A stretch of 64,000 nucleotides of DNA from an uncultured Oscillospiraceae bacterium (GCA_934569225.1 CAKTKC010000014.1:1-64000); one strand, 5' to 3'. Positions 43,028-55,976 are shown, counted from the stretch's first letter. Made by a program: numbers and translations. Notes: generated from the letters alone by a model not told the origin.

Positions 43028-43903
43028 ATGAACGTTGAAATCAATGGTGCGAAAATTATAGCCACATATGAAAACGTCCCGCTGTTCGGAACGGTTCAGA
43101 TCACCCAGACGCTGATCGTCAGCTGGCTGATCCTGATCATCATTTCCGCCCTGTGCATCTGGCTGGGTTCCGGTCTGAAGGTTACTGGCATTTCCCGGAA
43201 GCAGGCCGTCGCCGAGACAATCTACACCTCTCTGGTGAACTTCGTCCGGGGCAACATGGGGCCGGAGTTTGACCGGTACATCCCGCTGGTGGGCACGATT
43301 TTCGTCACCAGCATTTTCTCCAACCTGATCAGCCTTGTAGGCATCTGGAGCCCCACCGCCGATCTGATGACAGAGCTTGCCTGGGCGCTGGTGGTGTTCG
43401 TACTGATCACTTACCATAAGATCAAGGCCTCCGGCATTGTGGCATATCTGAAGGGCTTCCTGGATCCCCTCTTTATCCTTCTGCCCATCAACATCATGAG
43501 TGAGCTGTTTACCCCCATCTCCATGTCCTGCCGTCACTTCGGCAACATTCTCTCCGGCACGGTCATCAGCGCTCTGATCTACGCCGCTCTCACCGCCGCC
43601 AACAACGCGCTGTTCCACCTGCTGGCGTCCAGCATGTATGTCGCGCTGATCGTCACCATAGTCGGTCTGATTCCCCTGGTCATCGGCTTTACCAAGAAGA
43701 AAAAGAAGCTGAAAATTCTTGGCATCATCGTCACGGTGCTGGGCGTTCTCGCCATTCTCACCTGTCTGGGTGTGCATTACCCCTGGCTGACCATCGGCAT
43801 CCCCGCCATTCCCAGCCTGTATTTTGACTGGTTCAGCGGCTGCATCCAGGCGTTCATTTTCTGCACCCTGACCACTCTCTTCATCAAACAGGCTGCGGGC
43901 TGA
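43028..43903 (+). CDS. atpB: ATP synthase F0 subunit a
   Basis: 291-residue membrane stator subunit that forms the ion half-channels. The essential Arg is in ISMSCRHFGNILSGTVI, with the helix preceded by LPINIMSELFTP. It is longer than many bacterial a-subunits because of a loop with a run of lysines (FTKKKKKLKILGIIV) and an extra hydrophobic stretch before the final helix. It follows GAGGTGAGTGT and is encoded just ahead of atpE. Confidence 0.95.
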   Translation: MNVEINGAKIIATYENVPLFGTVQITQTLIVSWLILIIISALCIWLGSGLKVTGISRKQAVAETIYTSLVNFVRGNMGPEFDRYIPLVGTIFVTSIFSNLISLVGIWSPTADLMTELAWALVVFVLITYHKIKASGIVAYLKGFLDPLFILLPINIMSELFTPISMSCRHFGNILSGTVISALIYAALTAANNALFHLLASSMYVALIVTIVGLIPLVIGFTKKKKKLKILGIIVTVLGVLAILTCLGVHYPWLTIGIPAIPSLYFDWFSGCIQAFIFCTLTTLFIKQAAG

Positions 43904-43906
43904 TAA

Positions 43907-44230
<324 letters not shown>

Positions 44231-44282
44231 TTTCCGGCGAGAAATCCGATCATTAAATTGTACGCCGGAAGGAGGCAACGCA

Positions 44283-44789
44283 ATGGACCTTTACCAGTCA
44301 TTGGTGACGGTAAACCCCGTAACTCTGATTGCACAGATTTGCAACCTGTTTATCCAGCTGCTTATCGTCAAGATCTTCTTCCTGGATAAAATCAAGGCCG
44401 TGCTGGACAAGCGCCGCGAGACCGCCGACAAGCAGATCGCCGACGCCGAGGCCGCGAAATCCGAAGCGGCAGCCATCAAGCAGACCTATGAGGAAAACAT
44501 GCGTCAGGCAAAGACCAAGGCCGACGGCATGATCCTCTCCGCCCAGAAGACCGCCGCCCAGCGCAGCGAGGAGATCATTTCCCAGGCGCAGAAACAGGCC
44601 GCCCAGATCAAGACAAAGGCCGCGTCCGACATCGAGATGGAGAAGAAAAAAGCCATCAACGATGCCAAAAATGAAATTTCCGGGCTGGCCATGGCCATCG
44701 CCGGAAAGGTCGTGGGTCGTGAGCTGAACGACGCCGATCAGGACGGCATGATCGACCGCTTCATTGAAGAATTGGGTGATCAGAAATGA
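44283..44789 (+). CDS. atpF: ATP synthase F0 subunit b
   Basis: 168-residue peripheral-stalk subunit with one N-terminal membrane helix (about 12-32; IAQICNLFIQLLIVKIFFLD) and a long, Ala/Lys/Glu-rich coiled coil. Overlaps atpH by 4 bases (ATGA). Confidence 0.95.
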   Translation: MDLYQSLVTVNPVTLIAQICNLFIQLLIVKIFFLDKIKAVLDKRRETADKQIADAEAAKSEAAAIKQTYEENMRQAKTKADGMILSAQKTAAQRSEEIISQAQKQAAQIKTKAASDIEMEKKKAINDAKNEISGLAMAIAGKVVGRELNDADQDGMIDRFIEELGDQK

Positions 44790-45325
44790 CAGAGGTTGGT
44801 AACGTCTACGGTCAATCCCTGTACGAGCTCGCAAAGGACGAAGGTATCTCCCGGGAAATCGGGGAGCAGCTGACCGTCCTGCAGAAAAGCTTCGGTGAGG
44901 AGCCGGATTTTATCCGCCTGCTCTCCAACCCCAGCCTTTCCAAACCGGAGCGGTGCCGGATTCTTGACACCAGCTTCCGCGGCTCGGTGCATCCCTATGT
45001 TCTGAATTTTATGAAAATCCTGACGGAGAAAGGCTATATCCGCCACTTTTCCGACTGCTGTGACGCTTTTTCCCATCTGTACAACCGGGATAACGGCATT
45101 CTGAAGGTGACGGCCGTCACCGCCGTAGCCCTCACCCCGGCGCAGGTGGAAAAGCTTACAGGAAAGCTGAGCCAGATCACCGGAAAGACGATCGCGCTCC
45201 ACAATCGCATTGATCCCGCAGTCTTGGGCGGTGTCCGCCTGGACTATGACGGTCAGCGCCTGGATGACACCGTGTCCCACCGTTTGGACGCCATCCGGGA
45301 ACTGCTGAACAAAACCGTACTCTGA
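44786..45325 (+). CDS. atpH: ATP synthase F1 subunit delta
   Basis: 179-residue stalk subunit joining b to the alpha/beta head. Recognisable by NVYGQSLYELAKDEG, the central FMKILTEKGYIRHFSDCCDAF and the C-terminal GGVRLDYDGQRLDDTVSHRLDAIRELL. Start overlaps atpF. Confidence 0.95.
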   Translation: MTEVGNVYGQSLYELAKDEGISREIGEQLTVLQKSFGEEPDFIRLLSNPSLSKPERCRILDTSFRGSVHPYVLNFMKILTEKGYIRHFSDCCDAFSHLYNRDNGILKVTAVTAVALTPAQVEKLTGKLSQITGKTIALHNRIDPAVLGGVRLDYDGQRLDDTVSHRLDAIRELLNKTVL

Positions 45326-45343
45326 CGAGAAAGCAGGGACTGT

Positions 45344-46852
45344 ATGGAACTGAAACCCGAAGAAATAACGAAAATCATTCGCAGCCAGATCAAAAACTAC
45401 GAAAACAAGATCGAAGTCAGTGAAACCGGCGTCGTCATTCTGGTAGGCGACGGCATTGCCAAGGCCTCCGGCCTGGAAAAATGCATGGCCGGTGAGCTGG
45501 TGGAATTCCCAGACGGCTCCTACGGCATGGCCCAGAACCTGGAAGAGGACACCGTCTCCATCGTCATCCTCGGCTCCGACCAGGGCATCAAGGAAGGCGA
45601 TACCGTCAAGCGCACCGGCAAGGTCGTGTCCGTTCCCGTGGGCGAGAAGCTCATCGGGCGCGTTGTCAACGCCCTCGGCGAACCCATCGACGGCAAGGGC
45701 AGCATTGAGGCAGAGGCTTACCGCGCCATCGAAATGCCCGCCCCCGGTATCATTGAGCGGCAGCACGTCTCCCGCCCCCTGCAGACCGGTATCAAGGCCA
45801 TCGACTCCATGATCCCCATCGGCCGCGGTCAGCGTGAGCTGATCATCGGCGACCGCCAGACCGGTAAAACCACCATTGCCACCGACACCATTCTGAACCA
45901 GAAGGGCAAGAACTGCATCTGCATTTACGTCGCCATCGGTCAGAAGCGTTCCACCGTGGCGCAGGTCGTGGACAGCCTTACCGCCGGCGGCGCTATGGAC
46001 TATACCATCGTGGTCTCCGCCACCGCTTCCGAGCTGGCGCCCATGCAGTATATCGCCCCCTATGCAGGCTGCACCATGGGCGAGCACTTCATGTACCAGG
46101 GCAAGGACGTGTTGGTCATTTATGACGACTTAAGTAAGCACGCGGTGGCCTACCGTGCCATTTCCCTGCTGATCCGCCGTCCCCCCGGACGGGAAGCTTA
46201 CCCCGGCGACGTCTTCTACCTCCACTCCCGTCTTCTGGAGCGGGCAGCCCAGCTGTCCCCGGAGCTTGGCGGCGGCAGTCTGACCGCTCTGCCCATCATC
46301 GAGACCCAGGCCGGCGACGTGTCCGCCTACATTCCCACCAACGTCATTTCCATCACCGACGGCCAGATCTTCCTGGAAACCGAGCTGTTCAACTCCGGCA
46401 TCATGCCCGCCGTGAACCCCGGTATTTCCGTCTCCCGTGTCGGCGGTGACGCTCAGATCAAGGCCATGAAGAAGGTGGCCGGTTCTCTGAAGCTGCTGTA
46501 CTCCCAGTACCGCGAGCTGCAAAGCTTCGCCCAATTCGGCTCCGATCTGGACGCGGATACCAAGTCCCGTCTGGCTCTGGGCGAACGGATCGTGGCCGTG
46601 CTGAAGCAGAAGAACGCTTCTCCCAAGGAAGTGGCGCAGCAGGTGTGCATTATCTACGCCGTGACCCACGGATATCTGGCTTCCATTCCCGTGGCGCAGA
46701 TCCCCGAGTTTGAAAAGCGGCTGGAAGAGCATATGAACAATCACCACGCCGACGTTCTCGAGGCAATTCGCTCCACCGGCAAGCTGGAGACCGAGACGGA
46801 GAACGCCCTGAAAGCTGCCCTGGACGAGCTGGTGGCTGAATTCCAGGCATAA
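45344..46852 (+). CDS. atpA: ATP synthase F1 subunit alpha
   Basis: 502-residue non-catalytic nucleotide-binding subunit. P-loop [11 protein letters not shown], the signature [17 protein letters not shown], and the beta-barrel opening [14 protein letters not shown] are all intact. Normal length, with 18 bases after atpH. Confidence 0.98.
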   Translation: MELKPEEITKIIRSQIKNYENKIEVSETGVVILVGDGIAKASGLEKCMAGELVEFPDGSYGMAQNLEEDTVSIVILGSDQGIKEGDTVKRTGKVVSVPVGEKLIGRVVNALGEPIDGKGSIEAEAYRAIEMPAPGIIERQHVSRPLQTGIKAIDSMIPIGRGQRELIIGDRQTGKTTIATDTILNQKGKNCICIYVAIGQKRSTVAQVVDSLTAGGAMDYTIVVSATASELAPMQYIAPYAGCTMGEHFMYQGKDVLVIYDDLSKHAVAYRAISLLIRRPPGREAYPGDVFYLHSRLLERAAQLSPELGGGSLTALPIIETQAGDVSAYIPTNVISITDGQIFLETELFNSGIMPAVNPGISVSRVGGDAQIKAMKKVAGSLKLLYSQYRELQSFAQFGSDLDADTKSRLALGERIVAVLKQKNASPKEVAQQVCIIYAVTHGYLASIPVAQIPEFEKRLEEHMNNHHADVLEAIRSTGKLETETENALKAALDELVAEFQA

Positions 46853-46865
46853 GGAGGGATAAGCC

Positions 46866-47708
46866 ATGGCTGGCGTTTCCACCAAGGAAATCAAAAACCG
46901 CATCCGAAGCATGGAGTCCACCAGGCAGATCACAAAGGCCATGGAAATGGTCGCTGCCTCCAAGCTCCGCCGGGCGCAGGCGCAGGTGCTTTCCTCCCGC
47001 CCCTATTTTGAAATTCTCTACTCCACCATAGCGGACATCGCGTCCTCCAACCGGGATTTCTCCTCCCCCTATTTACAGGAGCGTCCTGTGAAAAAGGCGC
47101 TGTATATCGTCATTGCCGGTGACCGCGGTCTTGCCGGCGGCTACAACAGCAACATTCTCAAACTGGTTCAGTCGGAGATTGCGGGCAAGGACGTCGAAGT
47201 TCTGCCCATCGGCAAGAAGGCACTGGACTACTTCAAGGGCAAGCAGGTTCCGACCTTTACGGAGCAATACGCCGAAGCGGCCGAGTTGACCGTGGGCGAC
47301 TGCTTCTCCGTCTCCAAGCAGGTAAGCAAGGCTTTCCTGGCAGGTGAATTTGACCAGATTACCGTTGCGTATACCAATTTTGTGTCTGTTCTTTCTCAGA
47401 CGCCCGCGGCCATGCAGCTGCTGCCTCTGAAAAAGCCGGAAAAGCAGGAGGGCACCAGCCAAGGCGATATTCTGTACGAGGGCGACAGCGAAGAGGTCTT
47501 CGCCGCGATCATCCCCGAATATCTGGGCGGCGTCATTTACGGTGCACTGTGCGAAAGCCGCGCCTCCGAGCAGGCTGCCCGCCGGGCTGCTATGGATTCC
47601 GCAACTCAAAACGCCGACGATATGATCGACGACCTGAGCCTGAAGTTCAACCGCGCCCGTCAGGCCGCGATCACCCAGGAGATCACGGAGATCGTCGCTG
47701 GTTCTTAA
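46866..47708 (+). CDS. atpG: ATP synthase F1 subunit gamma
   Basis: 280-residue central shaft. N-terminal helix STKEIKNRIRSMESTRQITKAMEMVA and C-terminal helix SLKFNRARQAAITQEITEIVAG are the paired coils of the rotor; GDRGLAGGYN marks the central domain. AAGGAGG precedes ATG. A 151-base untranslated gap follows before atpD. Confidence 0.97.
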   Translation: MAGVSTKEIKNRIRSMESTRQITKAMEMVAASKLRRAQAQVLSSRPYFEILYSTIADIASSNRDFSSPYLQERPVKKALYIVIAGDRGLAGGYNSNILKLVQSEIAGKDVEVLPIGKKALDYFKGKQVPTFTEQYAEAAELTVGDCFSVSKQVSKAFLAGEFDQITVAYTNFVSVLSQTPAAMQLLPLKKPEKQEGTSQGDILYEGDSEEVFAAIIPEYLGGVIYGALCESRASEQAARRAAMDSATQNADDMIDDLSLKFNRARQAAITQEITEIVAGS

Positions 47709-49661
<1,953 letters not shown>

Positions 49662-49667
49662 GCGATC

Positions 49668-49695
49668 ACCCCGGTATCCTAACGGATACCGGGGT
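49668..49695 (+). terminator. Terminator after atpC (hairpin copy 1)
   Basis: ACCCCGGTATCC, loop TAAC, GGATACCGGGGT, followed by the short CGTTTC. Its stem is nearly the same as that at 50246-50280. Confidence 0.75.
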
Positions 49696-49780
49696 CGTTT
49701 CAGGATGCAGGTCGCAGCGACGCAGACACACGCCGCTCCCGATAAAGAATTGCCGCGGCGAATGAAAGTGAGCAACACCA

Positions 49781-50239
49781 ATGGTAATACAGAAAATTGG
49801 CAGCGATATTGAGAAAAAGCGCATTGCAAGAGCCATCCTGGAAGCGCTTCCGGATTGGTTCGGCATTCCGGAAGCCACGGAGGCGTATATCGCGGACAGC
49901 AAAGGCCGCCCATTCTTCTGCGCCTTTGCGGAGGATGTCCCCGTCGGCTTTCTCTATCTGAAAGAAACCGGACGGCATACCGTGGAGCTGGCCGTCATGG
50001 GCGTGCGGCAGGAATATCATCGGCAAGGCATCGGCAGAGCGCTGTTTGAGCAGGCGAAAACCGAAGCGAAACGACTGGGATATTCCTTTATCCAAGTCAA
50101 AACCGTCCAGATGGGCAGGTATGCTATTTACGACGACACCAACCGCTTCTATCTCTCTCTGGGATTCAGAGAACTGGAAGTGTTCCCGACACTGTGGGAC
50201 GAATGGAATCCCTGCCAGATTTATATAATGGCTATATAG
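49781..50239 (+). CDS. GNAT-family N-acetyltransferase
   Basis: 152-residue acetyltransferase with the acetyl-CoA binding motif VMGVRQEYHRQGIGRALFEQA near residue 70 and a C-terminal FYLSLGFRELEVF motif. The substrate cannot be predicted. It appears less GC-rich than the atp genes and is bracketed by two near-identical terminator hairpins, suggesting a later insertion next to the atp operon. No strong promoter was identified upstream. Confidence 0.88.
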   Translation: MVIQKIGSDIEKKRIARAILEALPDWFGIPEATEAYIADSKGRPFFCAFAEDVPVGFLYLKETGRHTVELAVMGVRQEYHRQGIGRALFEQAKTEAKRLGYSFIQVKTVQMGRYAIYDDTNRFYLSLGFRELEVFPTLWDEWNPCQIYIMAI

Positions 50240-50245
50240 GCTCAA

Positions 50246-50280
50246 AATCACCCCGGTATCTGTTGGATACCGGGGTGATT
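50246..50280. terminator. Bidirectional terminator (hairpin copy 2) between GNAT and ftsH
   Basis: AATCACCCCGGTATC, 5-base loop, GATACCGGGGTGATT, with TGTTTTG on the plus side and TTTTGAG on the minus side. Serves the GNAT gene and convergent ftsH. Confidence 0.85.
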
Positions 50281-50306
50281 TGTTTTGTATAGCTCGCCCG
50301 TGGCCG

Positions 50307-52205
50307 TTATTCTTCGGTGGTCTTCGGGTCTTCCGTCCCGTCCTCGAAGCCGTCGAACATGGAGGTGGAGGAAGCGTCTCCCACTTCCCTGCCCTGCATG
50401 ACCGCTTCAAACTGCTCGCCGGTCATGGTCTCCTTTTCCAGGAGGAAGTCCACGACCTTGTGCAGCTTGTCGCTGTTGTCCGTCAGAATCTGCTTGCAGT
50501 GGTCATACGCCTTGTCGATCAGCGCCTTGACCTCGTCGTCGATGGTTCCGGCGACCTTCTCGGAGTAGCTCTTTGTGGTCTGGTAGTCCCGGCCGATGAA
50601 CACCTCTCCGCCGTCAAGATAGGACACCGTGCCCAGCTTTTCACACATGCCGTAGCGGGCGACCATGTCCTTCGCCAGCTTGGTTGCCCGGTCAATGTCG
50701 TTGGACGCGCCCACGGAGATATCCCCCAGGAACAGCGCTTCCGCCACACGTCCGCCCAGCAGCGACACGATCTGCTCGTACATTTCGTTGCGGGTCAGAT
50801 TGGCCGAATCGTCCTTGGGCAGATACCATGTCGCGCCCAGAGACTGGCCGCGGGGAACAATGGTGATCTGACGCACCGGGTCATGGGTGGGCAGGTTGTA
50901 CATGGCGACGGCATGACCGGCTTCGTGGACGGCCGTCTCCTTCAAGTCCTTCCGGGTCTGAACGCGGCTCTTTTTCGCGGGGCCCGCGGTGATCTTCATC
51001 AGCGCCTCGTTCATGTCCTCCATGGTCAGCACCGGGCGGTTCGCTCTGGCAGCCAGAATTGCCGCTTCATTGAGAAGATTGCTCAGATCAGCGCCGGTAA
51101 ATCCGGCAGTGGAGCGAGCGACGGTTTTCAGATTCACCGAGGCGTCCAGCTTCTTGTCCTTGGCGTGGACTTTCAGGATTTCCTCCCGCCCCTTCACGTC
51201 CGGACGCCCCACGTGAATCTGCCGGTCAAAGCGGCCGGGTCGCAGCAGCGCCGGGTCGAGGATGTCCGGCCGGTTGGTTGCCGCCAGAACGATGACGCCC
51301 TCCGAATGGGTGAAGCCGTCCATTTCCACCAGCAGCTGGTTCAGCGTCTGCTCCTTTTCATCATGACCGCCGCCTAGACCGGAGCCGCGTTTGCGGCCAA
51401 CGGCGTCGATCTCGTCGATAAACACGATGGCGGGGGCGATTTTTCTTGCCTGTTCAAACAAATCCCGGACACGTCCGGCGCCGACGCCCACGTACATTTC
51501 CACGAAGTCCGAGCCGGAAATGGACAGAAACTGCACCCCCGCCTCTCCCGCGACAGCCCGGGCAAGCAATGTCTTACCCGTGCCGGGAGGCCCCACCAGC
51601 AGAAGACCGTGGGGGATCCGTGCGCCGATCTCGGTAAACTTCTCGGGATTTTTCAGAAAATCCACAATTTCCTGAAGCTCTTCCTTTTCTTCGTCCGCGC
51701 CCGCAACGTCGTCAAAGGTCACTTTTTTGTCTCCGGGAAGCCCCAGAACCGTCCGGGCTTTGCTGAACCCGCCCATGGGATTCCCAGCGCTGCTCATACG
51801 TCCCATCAGCAGCGCCCAGACAAACAAAATTACCAGGCCGACCACCAGCAGCGGGAGGATCAGGGTATAAGGCGAAAACCCCCTGTCCGGGACAAAATTA
51901 TAGCTTTCCAGCACACCCGAGGCCGTCTGTTCCGCGAAAGTATCATGCATCTCCTGCCGGAAGCTCTCCGGGTCGGCCAGGGGCGCGGTGATGGTGGTCT
52001 GACCGTTATAGGGTTTGTTCAGCTCCATCGTAATGGTCTGATCCTCCACCACGAACTGGCGCACCTGCTCCTTGTTGAACAGCTCAACGACCTTGGAATA
52101 GGGCAGGGTGTCCTGCGTGGTGGTGAACAGGTTGCTGATCCAGCCTAAAAACGCCACCAGCAGCGCCGCATATACAATGAGTGGGATCCATCTCGTTCTT
52201 TTCAA
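50307..52205 (-). CDS. ftsH: ATP-dependent zinc metalloprotease FtsH
   Basis: 632-residue membrane-anchored AAA protease for membrane-protein quality control. Two N-terminal helices (about 7-24 and 111-133) flank a small outer domain; the AAA module has Walker [12 protein letters not shown], Walker [10 protein letters not shown] and [22 protein letters not shown]; the protease has the zinc motif HEAGH near residue 430. The start is TTG at 52205, ten bases after AAGGAG. It follows tilS-hpt, the usual Firmicutes arrangement. Confidence 0.97.
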   Translation of the reverse strand: MKRTRWIPLIVYAALLVAFLGWISNLFTTTQDTLPYSKVVELFNKEQVRQFVVEDQTITMELNKPYNGQTTITAPLADPESFRQEMHDTFAEQTASGVLESYNFVPDRGFSPYTLILPLLVVGLVILFVWALLMGRMSSAGNPMGGFSKARTVLGLPGDKKVTFDDVAGADEEKEELQEIVDFLKNPEKFTEIGARIPHGLLLVGPPGTGKTLLARAVAGEAGVQFLSISGSDFVEMYVGVGAGRVRDLFEQARKIAPAIVFIDEIDAVGRKRGSGLGGGHDEKEQTLNQLLVEMDGFTHSEGVIVLAATNRPDILDPALLRPGRFDRQIHVGRPDVKGREEILKVHAKDKKLDASVNLKTVARSTAGFTGADLSNLLNEAAILAARANRPVLTMEDMNEALMKITAGPAKKSRVQTRKDLKETAVHEAGHAVAMYNLPTHDPVRQITIVPRGQSLGATWYLPKDDSANLTRNEMYEQIVSLLGGRVAEALFLGDISVGASNDIDRATKLAKDMVARYGMCEKLGTVSYLDGGEVFIGRDYQTTKSYSEKVAGTIDDEVKALIDKAYDHCKQILTDNSDKLHKVVDFLLEKETMTGEQFEAVMQGREVGDASSTSMFDGFEDGTEDPKTTEE

Positions 52206-52252
52206 TTTGGGGTTACTCCTTATTTTTCATGAGAAAGCTCCGGAAAGCCGGA

Positions 52253-52801
52253 TTACTCAGAGATTCCGTAAGCCTCCGGCTTCAGCACGCCGACATAGGG
52301 CAGGTTCCGGTAGTGCTCGTTATAGTCAAGGCCATAGCCCACCACAAAGGCGTTGGGAATGGTAAAGCCAACATAGTCAGGCTTCAGAGTGATGCCGGGA
52401 CGGCGGCGCTCAGGCTTATCCAGCAGCGTGCAGATTTTCAGGGACGCAGGCTCCCGCGCCATCAGATGGCGATAGGTAAAGTCGAGAGAATTGCCGGTGT
52501 CGTAAATGTCCTCCAGAATCAGCACATGGCGACCCTTGATATCCGAGGCGATATCCCGCTTGACCTCCATCTTTCCGGTGGAGGTGGTTCCGGCATAGGA
52601 GGATATCCACATAAAGTCCATCTCGCAGTGGGTCCTGATCTCCCGGATCATGTCCGCGTAAAACACCACAACGCCCTTGAGGACGCCAACGATAATGGGG
52701 TCTTTCCCCGCGTAGTCCGCCGTCAGCTCTTTACCCAGCTCCGCGATGCGGGTCTTGATCTGTTCCTCGGTCAGCAGAATCTCCTGAATGTCCTTTTCCA
52801 T
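52253..52801 (-). CDS. hpt: Hypoxanthine phosphoribosyltransferase
   Basis: 182-residue purine salvage enzyme that makes IMP/GMP from base and PRPP. It has the PRPP loop VLILEDIYDTGNSLDF, the flexible-loop SSYAGTTSTGKMEV and the base-binding KPDYVGFTIPNAFVVGYGLDYNE. Encoded between tilS and ftsH. Confidence 0.97.
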   Translation of the reverse strand: MEKDIQEILLTEEQIKTRIAELGKELTADYAGKDPIIVGVLKGVVVFYADMIREIRTHCEMDFMWISSYAGTTSTGKMEVKRDIASDIKGRHVLILEDIYDTGNSLDFTYRHLMAREPASLKICTLLDKPERRRPGITLKPDYVGFTIPNAFVVGYGLDYNEHYRNLPYVGVLKPEAYGISE

Positions 52802-52862
52802 AGCTTTTTCTCCCTTATGCTGTGTTTTTCATTCTATTTGCACGCCTGGTCGGCGCTGCTTT

Positions 52863-54128
52863 CTACATATCTCTGTCAAAATGGACAGTCACGGCGGGTA
52901 GCTCCCCGGCGGCGCGATCGGCGTGAACGCCAATGGAATATACGCCCAAAACGCCCTGTTCATCGCACAATACGGGAATCCGCTTCCGCATGGCCGCGGG
53001 GATTTTCCTGTCGATGAACAGCTTCTTCAGGCTCTTGGTTCCGCCGCTCAGGCGAATGACGTCCCCGCTTTCCCGGGGGCGAAGAATCAGCGTCCCGACG
53101 GGACGAACGGTAAAGGTGTCCGGCGCATTGATGATCATTTCCGCCGGGGTACAGGTCACGCGGTAGTCTCCGTAAACCGTTTCTCCGGGGCAGGTCAGCA
53201 CCACCGGCTCCGGGCGGGGCCTGTGCGTCCGGGCTTCCAGGCGGTCATATTCCCTGCTCACCGTCACGCCGCCGGGTAAATTGACCCGCGCGGAAGGTTT
53301 ATCGGAAAACAGCAGCCCTTCCACTGCGGAAATATGGGAATCCTCCGGCTCCCTCACGCCGCTGTCCTTCAAAAATCTCTCGATACAGCGGCTGCGCTGA
53401 GCCTTCGGTATGGATTTTAACGTCTGCACCCCGGGCAGGGTCGCAAAATCCGACTGCGCAGACAGAAAATCCTCGTCCTCCCGCAGCCGAAGCGCCATCA
53501 GGGAAAGATTCTCCGCCAAGCGGGGATTCTCCGATTTCAGCAGAGGCATCACGGTATGGCGGATACGGTTTCGCAAAAAGGCGTCAGAAGCGTTAGAGCT
53601 GTCCTCCCGGTGGGGAAGCCCCCAGGCGAGCAGAAATTCCTCCACCTCCTGCCGGTTTATCAGCAGCATGGGGCGGATAACATTCCCGCTGACCGGGGCA
53701 ATGGCGCCCAGCCCTTTCAGGCCGGTGCCCCGGATCATCCGCATGATGACCGTCTCGGCATTGTCGTCGGCGGTGTGGGCGGTGGCGATTTTCCCGTTTA
53801 AGCTCCGAAGAAAGGCATATCTGGCGTCCCGGGCGGCGGCTTCCAGCCCCTTTTTTCCGGGTCGAACTTCCGCCGAGCCAACATGTAAGGGGATATCGTA
53901 GCGTCCGCAGAATTCCCGGACAAAGGCTTCGTCTCCGTCGGATTCTTCCCCACGGAGATGGTGGTTAAAATGGGCGGCTTCCAGACGGATGTCCAGCTTG
54001 TCCTTCAGCAGATACATGGCAAACAGGAGCGCCACGGAATCCGCCCCGCCGGAGACGGCGCAGACAACCGTATCCCCCGGCATGATCATATCATACTGCC
54101 GGATCATCCGCAAGAGCTTATTCCGCAT
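52863..54128 (-). CDS. tilS: tRNA(Ile)-lysidine synthase
   Basis: 421-residue enzyme that converts C34 of tRNA-Ile(CAU) to lysidine, an essential decoding step. N-type ATP-pyrophosphatase loop AVSGGADSVALL near residue 25, HFNHHLRG, ATAHTADDNAETVIMR, and a C-terminal TilS domain (GGTKSLKKLFIDRKIP). ATG 54128 lies inside the end of dnaB (11-base overlap) with GGGAGTGG before it; an earlier in-frame ATG is deeper in dnaB. Confidence 0.95.
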   Translation of the reverse strand: MRNKLLRMIRQYDMIMPGDTVVCAVSGGADSVALLFAMYLLKDKLDIRLEAAHFNHHLRGEESDGDEAFVREFCGRYDIPLHVGSAEVRPGKKGLEAAARDARYAFLRSLNGKIATAHTADDNAETVIMRMIRGTGLKGLGAIAPVSGNVIRPMLLINRQEVEEFLLAWGLPHREDSSNASDAFLRNRIRHTVMPLLKSENPRLAENLSLMALRLREDEDFLSAQSDFATLPGVQTLKSIPKAQRSRCIERFLKDSGVREPEDSHISAVEGLLFSDKPSARVNLPGGVTVSREYDRLEARTHRPRPEPVVLTCPGETVYGDYRVTCTPAEMIINAPDTFTVRPVGTLILRPRESGDVIRLSGGTKSLKKLFIDRKIPAAMRKRIPVLCDEQGVLGVYSIGVHADRAAGELPAVTVHFDRDM

Positions 54129-55455
54129 GTTTCCACTCCCGGTCGGCAAAGGTCTGGTACTGGCCGATCCACTGCATCTTCACCGCGCCGGTTTCGCCGT
54201 GGCGGTTCTTGGCGACGATGCACTCCGCCACGCCCTTGTCCTCGGTGTTTTCGTGATAATATTCGTCCCGGTACAGGAACATCACCGAGTCGGCGTCCTG
54301 CTCGATGGCGCCGGATTCCCGGAGGTCGGACAGAATCGGCCGCTTGTCGGTGCGGCTTTCCACCGCACGGGACAGCTGGCTCAGGCAGATCACCGGCACA
54401 TCCAGTTCCTTCGCCATGATTTTCAGGGAACGGGAAATTTCGCCCACAACGGTGACACGGTTGTCGCTGTTCTTGCCGTAGCCGGAACCCTGCATCAGCT
54501 GTAAGTAGTCGATGATGACCAGTCCCAGATTGTCTAAGCGGCGGCACTTGGCATTGATGTCCGCCACGGTGACAGAGGGGTTGTCGTCAATACGGATGTC
54601 CGTCTGGCTCAGGGCGGCGGAGGCCATGCACAGCTTGCTCCACTCGTCCTCGCTGAGCTTGCCCGTGGCAAGCTTTTGCAGCTCCACGAAGCCCTCGCTG
54701 GCAAGCAGACGCATAGCCAGCTGCTCCCGGGACATTTCCAGATTGAAAATGGCCACGGTTTTCTTGTATTTTTTTGCCACGTTGACGCCGATGTTCAGCG
54801 CAAAGGCGGACTTGCCCATGGCAGGCCGGGCAGCAATGAGCAGAAGGTCGGACTTGTTCAGGCCGTTGATCCGGGTGTCTAAGTCCCGCAGGCCGGTGGA
54901 CAAGCCGGGAATCAGGGAATCTGACTGGCTCAGCTCGGTCAGGCGGTCAAACACCTTGTGCAGCGTCGTGCCGATGTGCTCCAGAGAGTCGCCCCGCTCG
55001 CCCTTGCGCAGGGCGTAAATTTTCTTTTCCGCAGATTCCAGCATCTCGGCAGGCGTACCCACCTCTTCCGACACCATCTGCTGAATGTCCGTCGCGGCCT
55101 GATTCAGTCCCCGAAGCATGGACTTTTCCTGCACAATGGCCGCATAGCGCGCCACATTGGCGGCGGTGGGGGTGATCTCCATCAGCTGGAGGATGTAATC
55201 CCGGGAATTGTCGTGGTAGTAGCCCAGCTCCTTCAGCTTGTCCAGCACCGTGACCGGGTCAATGGTCTGGGAGAAGTTGAACATGGTATAGATGGCTTCA
55301 TAAATTTCCCGGTTCTGCTGCAGGTAAAAGTCCTCCGGCTTCACAATGCCCACCACATCCGTAATGCACCGGCTGTCGATGAGAATGGAACCCAGAACCG
55401 CCTGCTCCGCCTCCAGCGACTGGGGCTGCTGCCGGGACAGAAGTTCTTCATCCAT
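54118..55455 (-). CDS. dnaB: Replicative DNA helicase DnaB
   Basis: 445-residue hexameric fork helicase (DnaC in Bacillus naming). The N-terminal helical domain is QPQSLEAEQAVLGSILID; the RecA-like motor has Walker A AARPAMGKSAFALN, GLVIIDYLQLMQG and the C-terminal EISRSLKIMAKELDVPVICLSQLSR. GAAAGGAG precedes the ATG. Follows rplI and overlaps tilS. Confidence 0.97.
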   Translation of the reverse strand: MDEELLSRQQPQSLEAEQAVLGSILIDSRCITDVVGIVKPEDFYLQQNREIYEAIYTMFNFSQTIDPVTVLDKLKELGYYHDNSRDYILQLMEITPTAANVARYAAIVQEKSMLRGLNQAATDIQQMVSEEVGTPAEMLESAEKKIYALRKGERGDSLEHIGTTLHKVFDRLTELSQSDSLIPGLSTGLRDLDTRINGLNKSDLLLIAARPAMGKSAFALNIGVNVAKKYKKTVAIFNLEMSREQLAMRLLASEGFVELQKLATGKLSEDEWSKLCMASAALSQTDIRIDDNPSVTVADINAKCRRLDNLGLVIIDYLQLMQGSGYGKNSDNRVTVVGEISRSLKIMAKELDVPVICLSQLSRAVESRTDKRPILSDLRESGAIEQDADSVMFLYRDEYYHENTEDKGVAECIVAKNRHGETGAVKMQWIGQYQTFADREWKHAE

Positions 55456-55497
55456 GGCAAGTTCTCCTTTCTCTATAGAATATGGTGCTGCAAAATC

Positions 55498-55941
55498 TTA
55501 TGCTTCGACGATCTTCACCGTCAGCGGCGCGGAAATCTCATAGCCCAGCTTGCAGGTGACGGTGTACGTACCCACGTTCTTGATGGGTTCCGCAATGGTG
55601 ATCTTCCGCTTGTCCAGCTTGATGCCGGTCTTCGCCAGGGCATCGGCAATCTCCTGATTGGTCACGGAGCCGAACAGACGTCCCGCGCCGCCGCCCTTGG
55701 CGGCCACGGTGACGGTCATCTCCCGCAGTTTTCCGGCTGTCTCCATGGCCTCGGCCTTTTCCCGGGCAATGCGCTCCTGATTGGCCTTGTCGTTCATGCG
55801 CATGGTGTTCACGGCGTCAGGGGTCGCCTCCGTGGCCAGCTTCCGGGGCAGCATGTAGTTCCGGGCGTAGCCGTCGGAAACCTCGATCATCTGTCCCTTT
55901 TTGCCCTTTCCTTTTACATCCTGAAGCAGAATTACTTTCAT
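55498..55941 (-). CDS. rplI: 50S ribosomal protein L9
   Basis: 147-residue protein with the L9 N-terminal signature [36 protein letters not shown], a connecting helix and a C-terminal domain. Encoded between gdpP and dnaB as in many Firmicutes. Confidence 0.98.
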   Translation of the reverse strand: MKVILLQDVKGKGKKGQMIEVSDGYARNYMLPRKLATEATPDAVNTMRMNDKANQERIAREKAEAMETAGKLREMTVTVAAKGGGAGRLFGSVTNQEIADALAKTGIKLDKRKITIAEPIKNVGTYTVTCKLGYEISAPLTVKIVEA

Positions 55942-55976
55942 TGTGATAGTCTCCTTAATCGATATGATATGTACGC

